Below, one piece after another: positions 48,805 to 59,789 of a stretch of DNA of 64,000 nucleotides. Each line of letters begins with the position of its first letter. Within the stretch, counting starts at the first letter, position 1. Location of the stretch: assembly GCF_001664485.1 (NCBI RefSeq), contig NZ_CP013630.1, forward strand, positions 4,099,501 through 4,163,500, in the 5' to 3' direction. The translations under genes and the position numbers were made by a program. The notes below the pieces were generated by a model. That model did not search any database and had not been told where the DNA came from. It worked only from the letters and a program-made list of their open reading frames with translations. This stretch comes from Rhizobium sp. N324. GTDB lineage: Bacteria; Pseudomonadota; Alphaproteobacteria; Rhizobiales; Rhizobiaceae.

Positions 48805-49740
48805 TTACCCTTTGACTGCGCCCGCCATCAGACCGCGCACGAAGTAGCGGCCGGCGAGGATATAGACGATGAGTGTCGGAACGGCCGCGATCATCGCCGC
48901 CGCCATGTTGACATTGTATTCGACCACTCCGGTCGAGGTGTTGACGACATTGTTGAGCGCCACCGTCATCGGCATGGAGTCGCCAGTGCCGGCATAGGCC
49001 GAGGCAAACAGGAAGTCGTTCCAGATGTTGGTGAACTGGTAGATGACGGTGACGACGATGATCGGCAGCGAGTTCGGCAGCATGATGCGGCGGAAGATCT
49101 GGAAGAAGCTGGCGCCGTCGACCTGGGCGGCGCGGACCAGCTCGGTCGGAAAGGCCTCGTAGAAATTGCGGAAGAACAGCGTGGTGAAGCCCAAGCCATA
49201 GACGACATGGACGAAGACCAGGTTGATCGTGGAATTGCCGAAGCCGAAGTTCCAGCCGGTGGCGTTCTGCAGGGTGACGCCGAAGCGGCCGAGCGAGCCG
49301 AGGATGGTCGCCATCGGCAAGAGCACCGACTGGAACGGGATGAAGCAGGCAAACAGCATCAGCCCGAACACCAGCGTATGGCCGGGGAAACGCCATTTGG
49401 TCAGGATATAGCCGTTCAGCGCTCCCATGATGGTGGAGATGGCCACCGCCGGCACCACCATCTTGATCGAGTTCCAGAAGTAGCCCTTGATGCCGGCGCA
49501 GGTCAGCCCGACGCAGGTCTCGCCCCAGGCCTTGATCCAGGGATCGAAGGTCGGGGCCTCAGGCAGCGCCAGCATGTTGCCGCCCTGGATCTCGTCCATC
49601 GTCTTGAACGAGGTCACGAGCATGACGAAGAGCGGCATCAGGTAGAGGATGGCGAAGATCACCAGCAGGCCGTAGATGACCAGCCGGCCGATCCAGCGGG
49701 TGTTGCTGGAATGGGAGGGAGAGGAAGCCGAGATGCTCAT
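48805..49740 (-). CDS. ABC transporter permease (GtsC-like, CUT1)
   Basis: This 311-residue permease has six hydrophobic segments (first near residues 21-42, LVIYGLLVIFAILYLMPLFVML) and the coupling loop RAAQVDGASFFQIFRRIMLPN near 215. The ATG overlaps the previous permease stop (ATGA), so they are translated together. It closely resembles the GtsC/glucose-mannose permeases of pseudomonads, pointing to a hexose or short oligosaccharide substrate. Confidence 0.9.
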   Translation of the reverse strand: MSISASSPSHSSNTRWIGRLVIYGLLVIFAILYLMPLFVMLVTSFKTMDEIQGGNMLALPEAPTFDPWIKAWGETCVGLTCAGIKGYFWNSIKMVVPAVAISTIMGALNGYILTKWRFPGHTLVFGLMLFACFIPFQSVLLPMATILGSLGRFGVTLQNATGWNFGFGNSTINLVFVHVVYGLGFTTLFFRNFYEAFPTELVRAAQVDGASFFQIFRRIMLPNSLPIIVVTVIYQFTNIWNDFLFASAYAGTGDSMPMTVALNNVVNTSTGVVEYNVNMAAAMIAAVPTLIVYILAGRYFVRGLMAGAVKG

Positions 49741-50690
49741 CGCGCCTTCTCCTTCAGTTCGGAATAGAGATAGGGCACGATGATCGCCGAGATCGTCATC
49801 AGCATGATGATGGCGCTGGCCGAGCCGACGGCCATCTCGTTGCGCTTGAAGGTGTATTCATACATGAAGTTGGACGGCAGCCAGGCCGAGCCGCCCGGCC
49901 CGCCCGAGGTCAGCGCCACCACAAGGTCGTAGGACTTGATCGCCATATGGGCGAGCACGATGAAGGCGGAGAGGAAGATCGGCCGCAGCAGCGGAATGAC
50001 GATGCGGCGATAAAGCTGCAAGGGCGAGGCGCCGTCGATCTGCGCCGCCTTCATGATCTCGCCGTCGATGCCGCGAAGCCCCGCCAGGAACATCGCCATG
50101 ACGAAGCCCGACGCCTGCCAGACACCGGCGATGACGACGGTATAGATGACGAAGTCCTTGTTCTTGATCCAGTCGAAGTGGAAGCTCGTCCAGCCGAAGT
50201 GATGCAGCGTCTGCTCCAGCCCGAGGCCGGGATCGAGGAACCACTTCCAGGCCACCCCGGTGACGATGAAGGAGAGCGCCATCGGATAGAGGAAGATCGG
50301 CCGCAGCAACCCCTCGCCGCGGATCTTCTGGTCGAGCAGGATGGCCAGGAAAAGGCCGAGCGCCAGGCAGATGCCGACATAGAGGAAGCCGAAGATCGCC
50401 ATGTTGGTGATCGAGGTATACCAGGATGACGGCGGATCGCTCTCGAAGGTCCAGCGCCACAGCCGCTGATAGGCGCGTGGCCCCGTCAGCGCATAAGACG
50501 GAAAGGTCTTGGAATTGGTGAAGGAGAGATAGGCCGTCCAGACGATGAAGCCGTAGACGAAGATGAGGGTGATAACGAAGCTCGGCGCCAGCACGATCTT
50601 CGGCAGCGCATCCTGCAGCCGGCCTCTGAGCGAGATCGGCGTCGCTCGCCGGGGTGTCAGAACCGGATCGGTGGTGGCAACTGTGCTCAT
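49737..50690 (-). CDS. ABC transporter permease (GtsB-like, CUT1)
   Basis: This 317-residue permease begins with a basic segment and helix KIVLAPSFVITLIFVYGFIVW. Shared wording with Pseudomonas GtsB includes GLFLAILLDQKIRGEG, YPMALSFIVTGVAWKWFLDPGLGL and AAQIDGASPLQLYRRIVIP (coupling loop near residue 225). The ATG at 50690 has GGGAG nine bases upstream; an ATG at 50699 is too near that site. It lies 101 bases after the binding-protein gene. Glucose or mannose uptake is likely by family resemblance. Confidence 0.9.
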   Translation of the reverse strand: MSTVATTDPVLTPRRATPISLRGRLQDALPKIVLAPSFVITLIFVYGFIVWTAYLSFTNSKTFPSYALTGPRAYQRLWRWTFESDPPSSWYTSITNMAIFGFLYVGICLALGLFLAILLDQKIRGEGLLRPIFLYPMALSFIVTGVAWKWFLDPGLGLEQTLHHFGWTSFHFDWIKNKDFVIYTVVIAGVWQASGFVMAMFLAGLRGIDGEIMKAAQIDGASPLQLYRRIVIPLLRPIFLSAFIVLAHMAIKSYDLVVALTSGGPGGSAWLPSNFMYEYTFKRNEMAVGSASAIIMLMTISAIIVPYLYSELKEKAR

Positions 50691-50791
50691 GGATATCATC
50701 TCCCTTCCCGCAGGATCGCTCGGCATTTATCGCTGCGGAGCCTGACGCTTCCCCGCGGCAGGCGCGGGGAAGCCATGTGCATCGACTGATC

Positions 50792-52051
50792 TCAGCGAGC
50801 GTCGTCGATCGCCTGGACCAGCTGGGTGACGGCTTCGTCGGAGCTCTTGATCTGGCCATGGACGAACTTCGAGACGACGTCCTTATAGGCATTGGCGATC
50901 GCCGGCGGCGCGCCGTACCCTTGAGCGAGCGAACCGAACAGCGTGCCGCCCTCGTTGGCCGCCTTCAGGTCGGCAATGCCCTTCTTGCCGCAGGCGTCGA
51001 AGTCGGTGTCGGGAACGTCGGTACGGGCCGGCACCGAACCCTTGACGACGTTGAAGGCCGACTGGAAGCTCTTCGACAGCGTTGCCGTTGCCAGCGCCAC
51101 CTGCGCCGCCTTGCGGTCGTCGGGGACGTTGAACATGCCGAACATGTCGGAGTTGTAGATGACGCTGCCGTCGGTGCCGGGGAAGCGGTAGCACAGGAAG
51201 TCCTTGTCCGGGGTCTTCTTGGCGGCGACGAATTCGCCCTTCGCCCAGTCGCCCATCACCTGCACCAGCGCATCACCCTTGATGACCATGGCGGTCGCGA
51301 GATTCCAGTCGCGGCCGGAGAAGTTCGGATCGACGTATTTGACGATCTTCGCCAGGTTGTCGAAGGACGTCTTCATCGTGTCCGACTTCAGCGACGCCTC
51401 GTCGAGGTCGTTGAAGGCCTTCTTGTAAAATTCCGGGCCGCCGGTCGACAGCACGATGGAATCGAACATCGTCGCTTCCTGCCAGTTCTGGCCACCGAGC
51501 GCCAAGGGGATGACACCGGCCGCCTTCGCCTTGTCGAGCAGGGCGATCAGGTCGTCGAAGCTCTTCGGCTCAGTGCCGCCGATCTTGTCCATCACCGCCT
51601 TGTTGATCCACAGCCAGTTGACCGAGTGCACGTTGACGGGGGCTGCAACCCACTTGCCGTCATAGACGGAGAACTTCTGCAGGGCCGCCGGCACCGACTT
51701 GTCCCAGCCTTCCTTCTTGGCCGTCTCGGTCAGGTCGCCCATGACGCCGGCCTGGGCATAATCGAGCACGGTATAACCGAGCATCTGCGAGGCCGTCGGA
51801 TAGGTGCCGGCCGCCACCATCGCCTTCAGCGCCGTCATCGCCGCATCACCGCCGCCGCCGGCAACCGGAACGTCCTTCCAGGCAAAACCTTCCTTCGACA
51901 GATCCTCCTTCAAAACGTTCAAAGCAGCCGCCTCGCCGCCAGACGTCCACCAGTGCAGCATCTGCACTTCTTTTACGTCGGCTGCGCGGGCGCCGCCGAG
52001 GCCAGCCATCATCACGACGGCAATCGCCGCCGAGCTCAAAAACTTGCGCAT
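50792..52051 (-). CDS. Periplasmic sugar-binding protein (GtsA-like, CUT1)
   Basis: This 419-residue solute-binding protein has a signal peptide ([24 protein letters not shown], cut after ARA) followed by [19 protein letters not shown], a hallmark of glucose/mannose-type CUT1 binding proteins. [19 protein letters not shown] near residue 118 and [13 protein letters not shown] near 268 also fit. The ATG has GGGAGGAAATTC before it. It leads the four-gene importer operon. A near-palindrome centred on AACGTT 108 bases upstream could be a LacI-type operator. Confidence 0.91.
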   Translation of the reverse strand: MRKFLSSAAIAVVMMAGLGGARAADVKEVQMLHWWTSGGEAAALNVLKEDLSKEGFAWKDVPVAGGGGDAAMTALKAMVAAGTYPTASQMLGYTVLDYAQAGVMGDLTETAKKEGWDKSVPAALQKFSVYDGKWVAAPVNVHSVNWLWINKAVMDKIGGTEPKSFDDLIALLDKAKAAGVIPLALGGQNWQEATMFDSIVLSTGGPEFYKKAFNDLDEASLKSDTMKTSFDNLAKIVKYVDPNFSGRDWNLATAMVIKGDALVQVMGDWAKGEFVAAKKTPDKDFLCYRFPGTDGSVIYNSDMFGMFNVPDDRKAAQVALATATLSKSFQSAFNVVKGSVPARTDVPDTDFDACGKKGIADLKAANEGGTLFGSLAQGYGAPPAIANAYKDVVSKFVHGQIKSSDEAVTQLVQAIDDAR

Positions 52052-52488
52052 GAATTTCCTCCCATTTGAAAATCGGCGGCGGGCCCTCCCTGCCGCCCGA
52101 TGTTTTCCGCCGTTACAGCGGTCGACATACGGCCACGCTCCTCCGCGCGGTTGCTAATTTAAAACGTTATAAGCCACGGATCGTCAAGTCCTTTCTCGAC
52201 TCCCGAGAAAAATATGGTTATTCCATCATCATATTGAATTAATTGTATATTTCTTCCTCTTGATAACAATCGCCGAAAGTCGACACGATGCAAGACGAGG
52301 CGACGGTGGCCGACGAGGATCGCGGACGCCTGCTGCGTCAGCGCCATCAACAATGCTGACGCTGAGGACCTGCGCGCCCTGCCGCCGCCGCAATTAGATT
52401 TGGCGATCAGCGAGACCGAACAACTTTCGAGGCTGACATCTTAAAACTGTTTGCATCGCGCGTGATTTCGCCTAGAAGCACGCCGTAA
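52052..52488. other. Long intergenic region, importer operon / queC
   Basis: The left part is AT-rich and holds promoter space and the AACGTT site for the importer. The right part (52287-52444) is more GC-rich. It contains short open runs, one ending DLRALPPPQLDLAISETEQLSRLTS before a TAA at 52442-52444, that read like the end of a broken gene without a usable start. I see no intact gene or tRNA here. Confidence 0.5.
52159..52172. promoter_or_regulatory. AACGTT-centred near-palindrome upstream of the sugar importer
   Basis: TTAAAACGTTATAA matches its own reverse complement at 12 of 14 positions. LacI-family operators often centre on AACGTT. It lies about 110 bases before the binding-protein start. 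Confidence 0.4.
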
Positions 52489-52520
52489 TCCGGTCGCAGC
52501 CCACCCGGTCAAAACAAGGG
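52489..52520 (+). ncRNA. PreQ1-I (type II) riboswitch
   Basis: GGTCGCAG, a C-rich loop with ACCC, and the tail AAAACAAGG appear in the order of the known type II preQ1-I aptamer (as in Thermoanaerobacter). CCGG at 52490-52493 pairs with CCGG at 52505-52508 as stem P1. The tail contains the AAGG ribosome site of queC, eight bases before its ATG, so ligand binding would hide the site and shut translation when preQ1 is plentiful. Confidence 0.88.
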
Positions 52521-52529
52521 ATCCAAAAT

Positions 52530-53240
52530 ATGAAGACCATCGTCGTCTGCTCTGGCGGACTCGACTCCGTTTCGCTCGCCCATAGAATAGCGGCGGAACA
52601 ACAACTGATCGGCCTCGTCTCCTTCGACTACGGCCAGCGCCACCGCAAGGAACTCGACTTCGCCGCCAAGTGTGCCGCGCGCCTTGCCGTTCCCCATCAT
52701 GTCATCGACATCGCCGCCATCGGCGGCCATCTCAGCGGATCGGCGCTGACCGACAATGTCGAGGTCCCGGACGGCCACTATGCCGAGGAGACCATGAAGG
52801 CCACCGTAGTGCCGAACCGCAATGCCATCATGCTGGCGATCGCCTTCGGCCTAGCGGCCGCGCAAAAGGCGGATGCTGTTGCCGTCGCCGTGCATGGCGG
52901 CGACCACTTCATTTACCCCGACTGCCGGCCGGGCTTCATCGATGCCTTCCAGCGCATGCAGAACGAAGCGCTGGACGGTTATGCCAGTGTCAGACTGCTC
53001 GCCCCCTATGTCGATGCTCCCAAGGCGGCGATCGTCGCCGACGGAGCGAAACACGGCACACCCTTTGCGGAAACCTGGTCCTGCTACAAAGGCGGCAGGC
53101 TCCACTGCGGGCGCTGCGGAACCTGCGTCGAACGCCGTGAAGCTTTCCATCTTGCCGGTATTTCCGATCCGACCGACTATGAAGACCGGGATTTCTGGAA
53201 AGCGGCGGTGTCGCAATATTCCGCGGCGGAGGTGCGTTGA
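52530..53240 (+). CDS. queC: 7-cyano-7-deazaguanine synthase
   Basis: This 236-residue enzyme turns 7-carboxy-7-deazaguanine into preQ0 with ATP and ammonia, on the path to queuosine in tRNA. The ATP-binding loop is VVCSGGLDSVSLAH near residue 5, and PNRNAIMLAIAFGLA lies near 98. The C-terminal zinc site has four cysteines in SCYKGGRLHCGRCGTCVERR near 185-206. It is first of queCDE; its TGA overlaps the queD ATG. The preQ1-I riboswitch immediately upstream is consistent with feedback by the pathway product. Confidence 0.97.
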   Translation: MKTIVVCSGGLDSVSLAHRIAAEQQLIGLVSFDYGQRHRKELDFAAKCAARLAVPHHVIDIAAIGGHLSGSALTDNVEVPDGHYAEETMKATVVPNRNAIMLAIAFGLAAAQKADAVAVAVHGGDHFIYPDCRPGFIDAFQRMQNEALDGYASVRLLAPYVDAPKAAIVADGAKHGTPFAETWSCYKGGRLHCGRCGTCVERREAFHLAGISDPTDYEDRDFWKAAVSQYSAAEVR

Positions 53241-53596
53241 TGTACCGCATCACCAAGGAGTTCCATCTCTCCGCTTCGCACCAGCTGGATCATCTGCCGG
53301 CCGACCATCAATGCGCCAGGCTCCACGGCCATAACTACATCGTGGTCGTCGAACTCTCGGCCGAAAGCCTGAACGACGACGGCTTCGTTCGCGACTATCA
53401 CGACCTGTCGCCGCTCAAGCGCTATATCGACGAAACCCTCGATCATCGCCACCTGAACGAGGTCTTCGGCCATTCGAAAGTCACGTCCGAATTCCTGGCA
53501 AAGCACTTTTACGACTGGTGCAGAGAGCGCTTCCCGGAGACATCGTCCGTCCGCGTCAGCGAGACGCCGAAGACCTGGGCGGAGTACCGGCCATGA
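53240..53596 (+). CDS. queD: 6-carboxy-5,6,7,8-tetrahydropterin synthase
   Basis: This 118-residue enzyme makes carboxytetrahydropterin from dihydroneopterin triphosphate. The zinc ligands are His residues in [13 protein letters not shown] (near 15) and [11 protein letters not shown] (near 31-33); the catalytic His and Glu lie in [11 protein letters not shown] near 65-75. The ATG shares an A with the queC stop (TGATG). The apparent TTG one codon earlier belongs to that overlap. It is followed by queE with an ATGA overlap. Confidence 0.96.
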   Translation: MYRITKEFHLSASHQLDHLPADHQCARLHGHNYIVVVELSAESLNDDGFVRDYHDLSPLKRYIDETLDHRHLNEVFGHSKVTSEFLAKHFYDWCRERFPETSSVRVSETPKTWAEYRP

Positions 53597-54321
53597 GCGG
53601 AGAGACCATTCGCGTCAGCGAGATCTTCGGCCCGACCATCCAGGGCGAAGGCGCTTTGATCGGGCTGCCGACGGTGTTCGTCCGGACGGGCGGCTGTGAC
53701 TACCGCTGTTCCTGGTGCGACAGCCTTCACGCGGTCGACAGCGCCTTCCGGGATCAGTGGATTCCCATGTCCACCGAAGCGATCTGGCAGGAGGTCACCA
53801 AGCTCTCCGCCGGCCGGCCGATGACGGTTTCCCTTTCCGGCGGCAATCCGGCGATCCAGCCGCTGGGGCCACTGATCGAATTCGGCCATTCTCAAGGGTA
53901 CCGCTTCGCGCTGGAAACGCAGGGGAGCGTCGCCCGCAACTGGTTTCGCGATCTCGACATGCTGGTCTTGAGCCCGAAGCCGCCGTCAAGCGGAATGCTG
54001 ACAGATTGGGAAGAGGTCGACAACTGCCTCCGGCTCGCCGCCGGCGGTCCGGAGATCGCCTTGAAAATCGTCGTCTTCGACGATGACGACTACGCCTTCG
54101 CCCGAGAGGCGGGCCGGCGCTATCCCTATGTCCCCTTGTACCTTCAGCCGGGCAACCATACGCCGCCGCCCCCCGATGACAACGACGCCCGTATCGATAT
54201 TGACGGCGTGATGGACCGGATGCACTGGCTCGTCGAGAAAGTGACTGTTGATGGATGGTTTTCCCCGCGCGTGCTGCCCCAGCTGCACGTGCTGCTGTGG
54301 GGGAACAAACGCGGCGTCTGA
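53593..54321 (+). CDS. queE: 7-carboxy-7-deazaguanine synthase (radical SAM)
   Basis: This 242-residue radical SAM enzyme contracts the pterin ring to 7-carboxy-7-deazaguanine. The iron-sulfur cysteines are in the C-X3-C-X2-C motif [10 protein letters not shown] near residues 35-43, and SAM-contact residues lie in [14 protein letters not shown] near 80. It closes the queCDE operon and overlaps queD by four bases (ATGA). Together the three genes carry GTP-derived pterin to preQ0; queF and tgt are elsewhere. Confidence 0.95.
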   Translation: MSGETIRVSEIFGPTIQGEGALIGLPTVFVRTGGCDYRCSWCDSLHAVDSAFRDQWIPMSTEAIWQEVTKLSAGRPMTVSLSGGNPAIQPLGPLIEFGHSQGYRFALETQGSVARNWFRDLDMLVLSPKPPSSGMLTDWEEVDNCLRLAAGGPEIALKIVVFDDDDYAFAREAGRRYPYVPLYLQPGNHTPPPPDDNDARIDIDGVMDRMHWLVEKVTVDGWFSPRVLPQLHVLLWGNKRGV

Positions 54322-54334
54322 ACCTGCCTGAGCC

Positions 54335-54464
54335 TAAAGCGCGTCGCGATCCTTTAGATTCGCTCCTCGCGCCTTAGCTCTTTATTTTCTCGCATGTCGT
54401 TGCCGCAAAAGCGCTTCGCGCTTTGCCTGGGAAAACCGCGGCACACTTTTGCGCGACATGCTTT
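54335..54464. repeat. Rhizobial composite palindromic repeat
   Basis: TAAAGCGCGTCGC, a middle AT-rich part, and the inverted arms GCATGTCG...CGCAAAA and TTTTGCGCGACATGC make up a repeat type that is abundant in Rhizobium genomes. It fills the 140 bases between queE and the convergent cyclase, touching the cyclase's stop codon. Confidence 0.75.
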
Positions 54465-55686
54465 AACGCTCCGGAAAAGCGAAGACATCGACAGGCTCTC
54501 CGAGCCCGCGCAGCGGAAAGGTGCCGAGGCTGTCCATGTCTTTCGCACAGCCCGCCATTTCGACGAAGGCCCGCGACAGCAGCACCGGACGCTTGACCTC
54601 CTTGGTCAGGCTTTCCAGCCGCGAGGCGACATTGACCGCCGGGCCGATGACGGTGAAATCCAGCCGCCGGCGCGAGCCGATATTGCCGTACATGACGTCG
54701 CCGACATGCACGCCGACGCCATAACGCAGCGGCTCTCGCCCCGCCCGTATATGCTGCTCGTTCAGCTCGGCCATCGACGCCTGCCCTTCGCGGATCGCCT
54801 GCAGCAGGTCGGCGCAGGCTGTTTCCTTGCTCAGTGGGAAGATTGCCAGCAATCCATCACCCATGAACTTCAGGATTTCGCCGCCATAGCGTTCGATCGG
54901 GTCCGACATCGCGTCGAAATAATCGTTGAGCAGATGGATGACATCGTCGCGCGGCCAGAGATCGGAGATCGCCGTAAAATCGCGCAGGTCGCAGATCATG
55001 ATTGCCGCGCCGACGGTGGCGCCGCTGCCGCGTGTCGTCACACCCGACAGGATCTGCTCGCTCGCATGCGGCCCGACATAGGTCTGCAGCAACGTGCGCG
55101 CCATGATGTTTTTCAGCCGGATTTCGCTGACAAGCGTTAGCGCCGGCAGGAGATCGCGCAGGAAATCGATGTGCTCGCGCTCGAAGCCGCCCGGCCGGCC
55201 GGTGGAAAATGTAGCGACATGGCGTTTGCCTAAGGTGTGTTCGAGTGGCCAGGCGATATATTCGGTCAAGCCGTCGTCGCGCAGGTCCTGATAGAATGAA
55301 TCCATCTCGCCGTCGGCTGCGCCTTCCAGCTGCCTGCGCACCTCCTCCGCACCCTGATGGATCGCGTTGACCGGACTGGTCAGGAACTCCGGCGTGTTTT
55401 CGACCCCATAGGCGAATGTGTCGATCTTCGCCTCGGTGAGCCCTTCCTTCCAGAGAAGGCGCGCACCCACCCATTGCGGGTGGTTCACCCTGAAATGCAG
55501 CGTTGCCCGGGCCACCGGCACCCCAGCCGCCAGCAGCTTCTCACACATGTCCACCAGGATGTTGTCGATGAAGCGCTCGCCGCGCGTCTCGTTCACCAAC
55601 CAGTCGAGAATTCGTCTCCGGCGAATCGGCCAGACGCCTTCGTCCGCCTCGGCGGCAGTTCCGACCTTGTTTAAAAAAGACGACAT
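54463..55686 (-). CDS. Class III adenylate/guanylate cyclase (paralog 2)
   Basis: This 407-residue cytosolic protein has an N-terminal unassigned domain (about residues 1-210; RATLHFRVNHPQWVGARLLW near 60) and a C-terminal class III cyclase domain. Catalytic Asp residues lie in AIMICDLRDFTAIS near 228 and KFMGDGLLAIFPL near 275, with RLDFTVIGPAVNVASRLES near 345. The layout is the same as in the cyclase at 39494-40711, which departs in the last motif (VNEVSR). It is likely to make cyclic AMP or GMP, with the N-terminal domain as sensor. Confidence 0.89.
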   Translation of the reverse strand: MSSFLNKVGTAAEADEGVWPIRRRRILDWLVNETRGERFIDNILVDMCEKLLAAGVPVARATLHFRVNHPQWVGARLLWKEGLTEAKIDTFAYGVENTPEFLTSPVNAIHQGAEEVRRQLEGAADGEMDSFYQDLRDDGLTEYIAWPLEHTLGKRHVATFSTGRPGGFEREHIDFLRDLLPALTLVSEIRLKNIMARTLLQTYVGPHASEQILSGVTTRGSGATVGAAIMICDLRDFTAISDLWPRDDVIHLLNDYFDAMSDPIERYGGEILKFMGDGLLAIFPLSKETACADLLQAIREGQASMAELNEQHIRAGREPLRYGVGVHVGDVMYGNIGSRRRLDFTVIGPAVNVASRLESLTKEVKRPVLLSRAFVEMAGCAKDMDSLGTFPLRGLGEPVDVFAFPER

Positions 55687-55790
55687 CTAAAACTCCCGCT
55701 ACACCACTTCACTGGCGAGTGCCGAACTCAATTTCCCGCTGAATGTGGTCGATGAGAGAGCAAATGATAAGGGGAGGCATCGATTAAACC

Positions 55791-56939
<1,149 letters not shown>

Positions 56940-56963
56940 AAAATGCTCCGGAGCGAATTCGAA

Positions 56964-59168
56964 TCAAAGCGTACAAGACACGCAGCCCTGCACCTCGGTG
57001 CCGGACAGCGCCATCTGGCGAAGGCGGATGTAGTAGATCGTCTTGATGCCCTTCTTCCAGGCGTAAATCTGCGCCTTGTTGATGTCGCGCGTCGTCGCCG
57101 TGTCGCGGAAGAACAGGGTCAGCGACAGGCCCTGGTCGACATGCTGGGTTGCCGCCGCATAGGTATCGATGATCTTCTCCGCCCCGATCTCGTAGGCGTC
57201 CTGGTAATAATCGAGGTTGTCGTTGGTCATGAACGGCGCCGGATAGTAGACGCGGCCGATCTTGCCTTCCTTGCGAATCTCGATCTTCGAGACGATCGGA
57301 TGGATCGAGGAGGTCGAGTGGTTGATATAGGAGATCGAGCCCGTCGGCGGCACCGCCTGCAGGTTCTGGTTATAGAGGCCGGAGGTCATGACCGCCGCCT
57401 TCAGCGCCACCCAATCGTCCTGCGTCGGAATATGGATTGCTGATTCGTCGAACAGCGCCTGCACTGTCTCGGTCACCGGCTTCCATTCCTTTTCGGTATA
57501 TTTGTCGAAATAGTCGCCGGAGGCATATTTCGAATTTTCGAAGCCCTTGAAGCTTTGGCCTCGTTCGACCGCCAGCAGGTTAGAAGCGCGGATCGCGTGA
57601 TAGGTCACCGTATAGAAATAGATATTGGTGAAATCGACGCCTTCCTCTGAGCCGTAGAAGATCCGCTCGCGGGCGAGATAGCCGTGCAGGTTCATCTGGC
57701 CGAGCCCGATCGCATGGCTCTCGTCATTGCCCTTCTCGATCGACGGAACAGAAGCGATATGGCTCATGTCGGAGACCGCCGTCAGCGCCCGGATCGAGGC
57801 CTCGATCGTCCTGCCGAAATCGGCGGAATCCATGGCCGCGGCGATATTCAGCGAGCCGAGATTGCAGGAAATATCCTTGCCGAGGTGCTTGTAGGAGAGG
57901 TCGTCGTTATATTCGCTCGCCTCGCTCACCTGCAGGATCTCCGAGCAGAGATTGCTCATGGAGATGCGACCCGCAACCGGGTTTGCCCGGTTCACCGTGT
58001 CCTCGAACATGATGTAGGGATAGCCGCTCTCGAACTGGATCTCGGCGATCACCTGGAAGAATTCACGCGCCTTGATCTTCTTCTTCGAGATGCGGGCATC
58101 CGCCACCATCTCGCGATACTTTTCCGTCACCGAAATCTCGGTGAAGGGCAGGCCGTAGACGCGCTCTACGTCATAGGGCGAGAACAGGTACATGTCCTCG
58201 TTGTTCCTCGCGAGTTCGAAGGTGATGTCGGGCACGACGACACCGAGCGACAGCGTCTTGATGCGGATCTTCTCGTCGGCATTCTCGCGCTTGGTGTCGA
58301 GGAAGCGCATGATATCGGGGTGATGGGCGTTGAGATAGACGGCGCCCGCCCCCTGGCGTGCACCGAGCTGGTTGGCATAGGAGAACGAGTCTTCGAGCAG
58401 CTTCATGACGGGGATGATGCCCGACGACTGGTTCTCGATCTGCTTGATCGGCGCGCCGGCCTCACGGATATTCGTCAGCGACAGCGCCACGCCGCCGCCA
58501 CGCTTCGACAATTGCAGCGCCGAATTGATCGACCGGCCGATCGATTCCATATTGTCCTCGACCCGCAGCAGGAAGCAGGAAACGAGTTCGCCACGCTGCT
58601 TCTTGCCGGCATTGAGGAAGGTCGGCGTTGCCGGCTGGAAACGGCCGGAAATGATTTCGTCGACCATGTCGCGGGCAAGCGCCTCGTCGCCACGCGCCAG
58701 GGTCAGCGCCACCATGCAGATGCGATCCTCGTAGCGCTCGAGATAGCGCTTTCCGTCGAAGGTCTTCAGCGTATAGCTGGTGTAATATTTGAAGGCGCCG
58801 AGGAAGGTCGGGAAGCGGAACTTCCTGGCATAGGCGTGGTCGAACAGGTCGCGGACGAAATTGAAGGAATACTGGTCGAGCACCTCCTGCTCGTAATAGC
58901 CCTCGGTCACGAGGTAATCGAGCTTTTCCCTCAGATTGTGAAAGAACACGGTGTTCTGGTTCACATGCTGCAGAAAATACTGCTTGGCCGCCAAGCGGTC
59001 CTTGTCGAGCTGGATCCGTCCCTCATCGTCATAGAGGTTCAGCATGGCGTTCAGCGCGTGATAATCGAGCGCTTCCGCCGCTTTCAAAGGGCGTTCGCCG
59101 GTGGGATGAGCAAAAGTGTTATGCGGTTTTGCGCCCGCATCCCGCGTCAGAGTTGTTCCCGTGTCCAA
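56964..59168 (-). CDS. nrdE: Class Ib ribonucleotide reductase, alpha subunit
   Basis: This catalytic subunit of about 730 residues reduces ribonucleotides to deoxyribonucleotides. Redox and radical cysteines are present: the first near residue 200 in GELVSCFLL, the thiyl-radical one in SNLCSEI near 405, and the C-terminal pair in GCVSCTL at the end. The start is not settled: no ATG lies between the nrdI overlap and the ATG at 59045, which would cut 41 or more residues. A TTG at 59168 or CTG at 59150 (overlapping the nrdI stop) keeps the known N-terminal region [17 protein letters not shown] list the TTG. It follows nrdI and precedes nrdF. Confidence 0.9.
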   Translation of the reverse strand: MDTGTTLTRDAGAKPHNTFAHPTGERPLKAAEALDYHALNAMLNLYDDEGRIQLDKDRLAAKQYFLQHVNQNTVFFHNLREKLDYLVTEGYYEQEVLDQYSFNFVRDLFDHAYARKFRFPTFLGAFKYYTSYTLKTFDGKRYLERYEDRICMVALTLARGDEALARDMVDEIISGRFQPATPTFLNAGKKQRGELVSCFLLRVEDNMESIGRSINSALQLSKRGGGVALSLTNIREAGAPIKQIENQSSGIIPVMKLLEDSFSYANQLGARQGAGAVYLNAHHPDIMRFLDTKRENADEKIRIKTLSLGVVVPDITFELARNNEDMYLFSPYDVERVYGLPFTEISVTEKYREMVADARISKKKIKAREFFQVIAEIQFESGYPYIMFEDTVNRANPVAGRISMSNLCSEILQVSEASEYNDDLSYKHLGKDISCNLGSLNIAAAMDSADFGRTIEASIRALTAVSDMSHIASVPSIEKGNDESHAIGLGQMNLHGYLARERIFYGSEEGVDFTNIYFYTVTYHAIRASNLLAVERGQSFKGFENSKYASGDYFDKYTEKEWKPVTETVQALFDESAIHIPTQDDWVALKAAVMTSGLYNQNLQAVPPTGSISYINHSTSSIHPIVSKIEIRKEGKIGRVYYPAPFMTNDNLDYYQDAYEIGAEKIIDTYAAATQHVDQGLSLTLFFRDTATTRDINKAQIYAWKKGIKTIYYIRLRQMALSGTEVQGCVSCTL

Positions 59169-59551
59169 AACCGTTCCATTCCGTGTTTGACGTTGGCGAC
59201 ATCCTCCTCCGTGCCCATGAGCTCGAACCTGTAGAGGTAAGGCACCTGGCATTTGCGCGAGATCACGTCGCCGGCGAGCCCGTATGTCTCGCCGAAATTG
59301 CTGTTGCCCGCGGCAATCACGCCGCGGAGGAGTCCACGGTTCTCCGCATCGTTCAGGAAACGGATCACCTGTTTGGGAACGGCGCCCTTGCCGTCGCCGC
59401 CGCTATAGGTCGGCACAACAAGCACGAAGGGTTCGCGGATAGGGAATGCGTCCGCACCGCCCGCCGGAATGCGCGCCGCGCGCAATCCAAGCCTGGCGAC
59501 AAAGCGATGGGTATTGCCGGATCGGCTGGAATAATAAACGATCAGCCCCAT
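59147..59551 (-). CDS. nrdI: Class Ib ribonucleotide reductase flavodoxin-like activator
   Basis: This 134-residue flavodoxin-like protein activates the NrdF cofactor. The FMN-binding start is [16 protein letters not shown] near residue 3, with [19 protein letters not shown] near 45-62 and [17 protein letters not shown] near 80. The ATG at 59551 follows AAAAGGCG. It begins 16 bases after nrdH and overlaps the nrdE start, so translation of the three is probably coupled. Confidence 0.95.
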   Translation of the reverse strand: MGLIVYYSSRSGNTHRFVARLGLRAARIPAGGADAFPIREPFVLVVPTYSGGDGKGAVPKQVIRFLNDAENRGLLRGVIAAGNSNFGETYGLAGDVISRKCQVPYLYRFELMGTEEDVANVKHGMERFWTREQL

Positions 59552-59567
59552 CGCCTTTTCCCTCGGG

Positions 59568-59789
59568 TCAGGAGAGCGCGCTGATCATGTCGGGACGGAA
59601 ACCCGCCCAATGCCGCTCACCGGCGATGACGACGGGGGCCTGCATGTAGCCGAGGCTGCGGACGCGATCGAGCGCTTCGGCATCCTGCGAGATATCGACG
59701 ATGTCGTAATCGACGCCCAGACGGTCGAGGGCGCGATAGGTGGCGGTGCATTGGACGCAGGCGGGTTTGCTGTAGACGGTAACGCTCAT
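59568..59789 (-). CDS. nrdH: Glutaredoxin-like NrdH
   Basis: This 73-residue redox protein reduces NrdE. The active site is ACVQC near residue 10, and the ending [16 protein letters not shown] has the W-x-GFRPD motif of NrdH. Two ATGs lie at 59792 and 59789; the GAGGA five bases ahead suits 59789. It is the first gene of nrdHIEF. An in-frame open extension of 80 codons runs upstream to an ATG at 60029 without a stop, but the codons there do not resemble a glutaredoxin, and length fits the short form. Confidence 0.95.
   Translation of the reverse strand: MSVTVYSKPACVQCTATYRALDRLGVDYDIVDISQDAEALDRVRSLGYMQAPVVIAGERHWAGFRPDMISALS

Noticed and set aside
57684..59234. A 516-codon open frame on the plus strand
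   Set aside because: It is antisense to nrdE, whose catalytic motifs are clear, and shows no domain.
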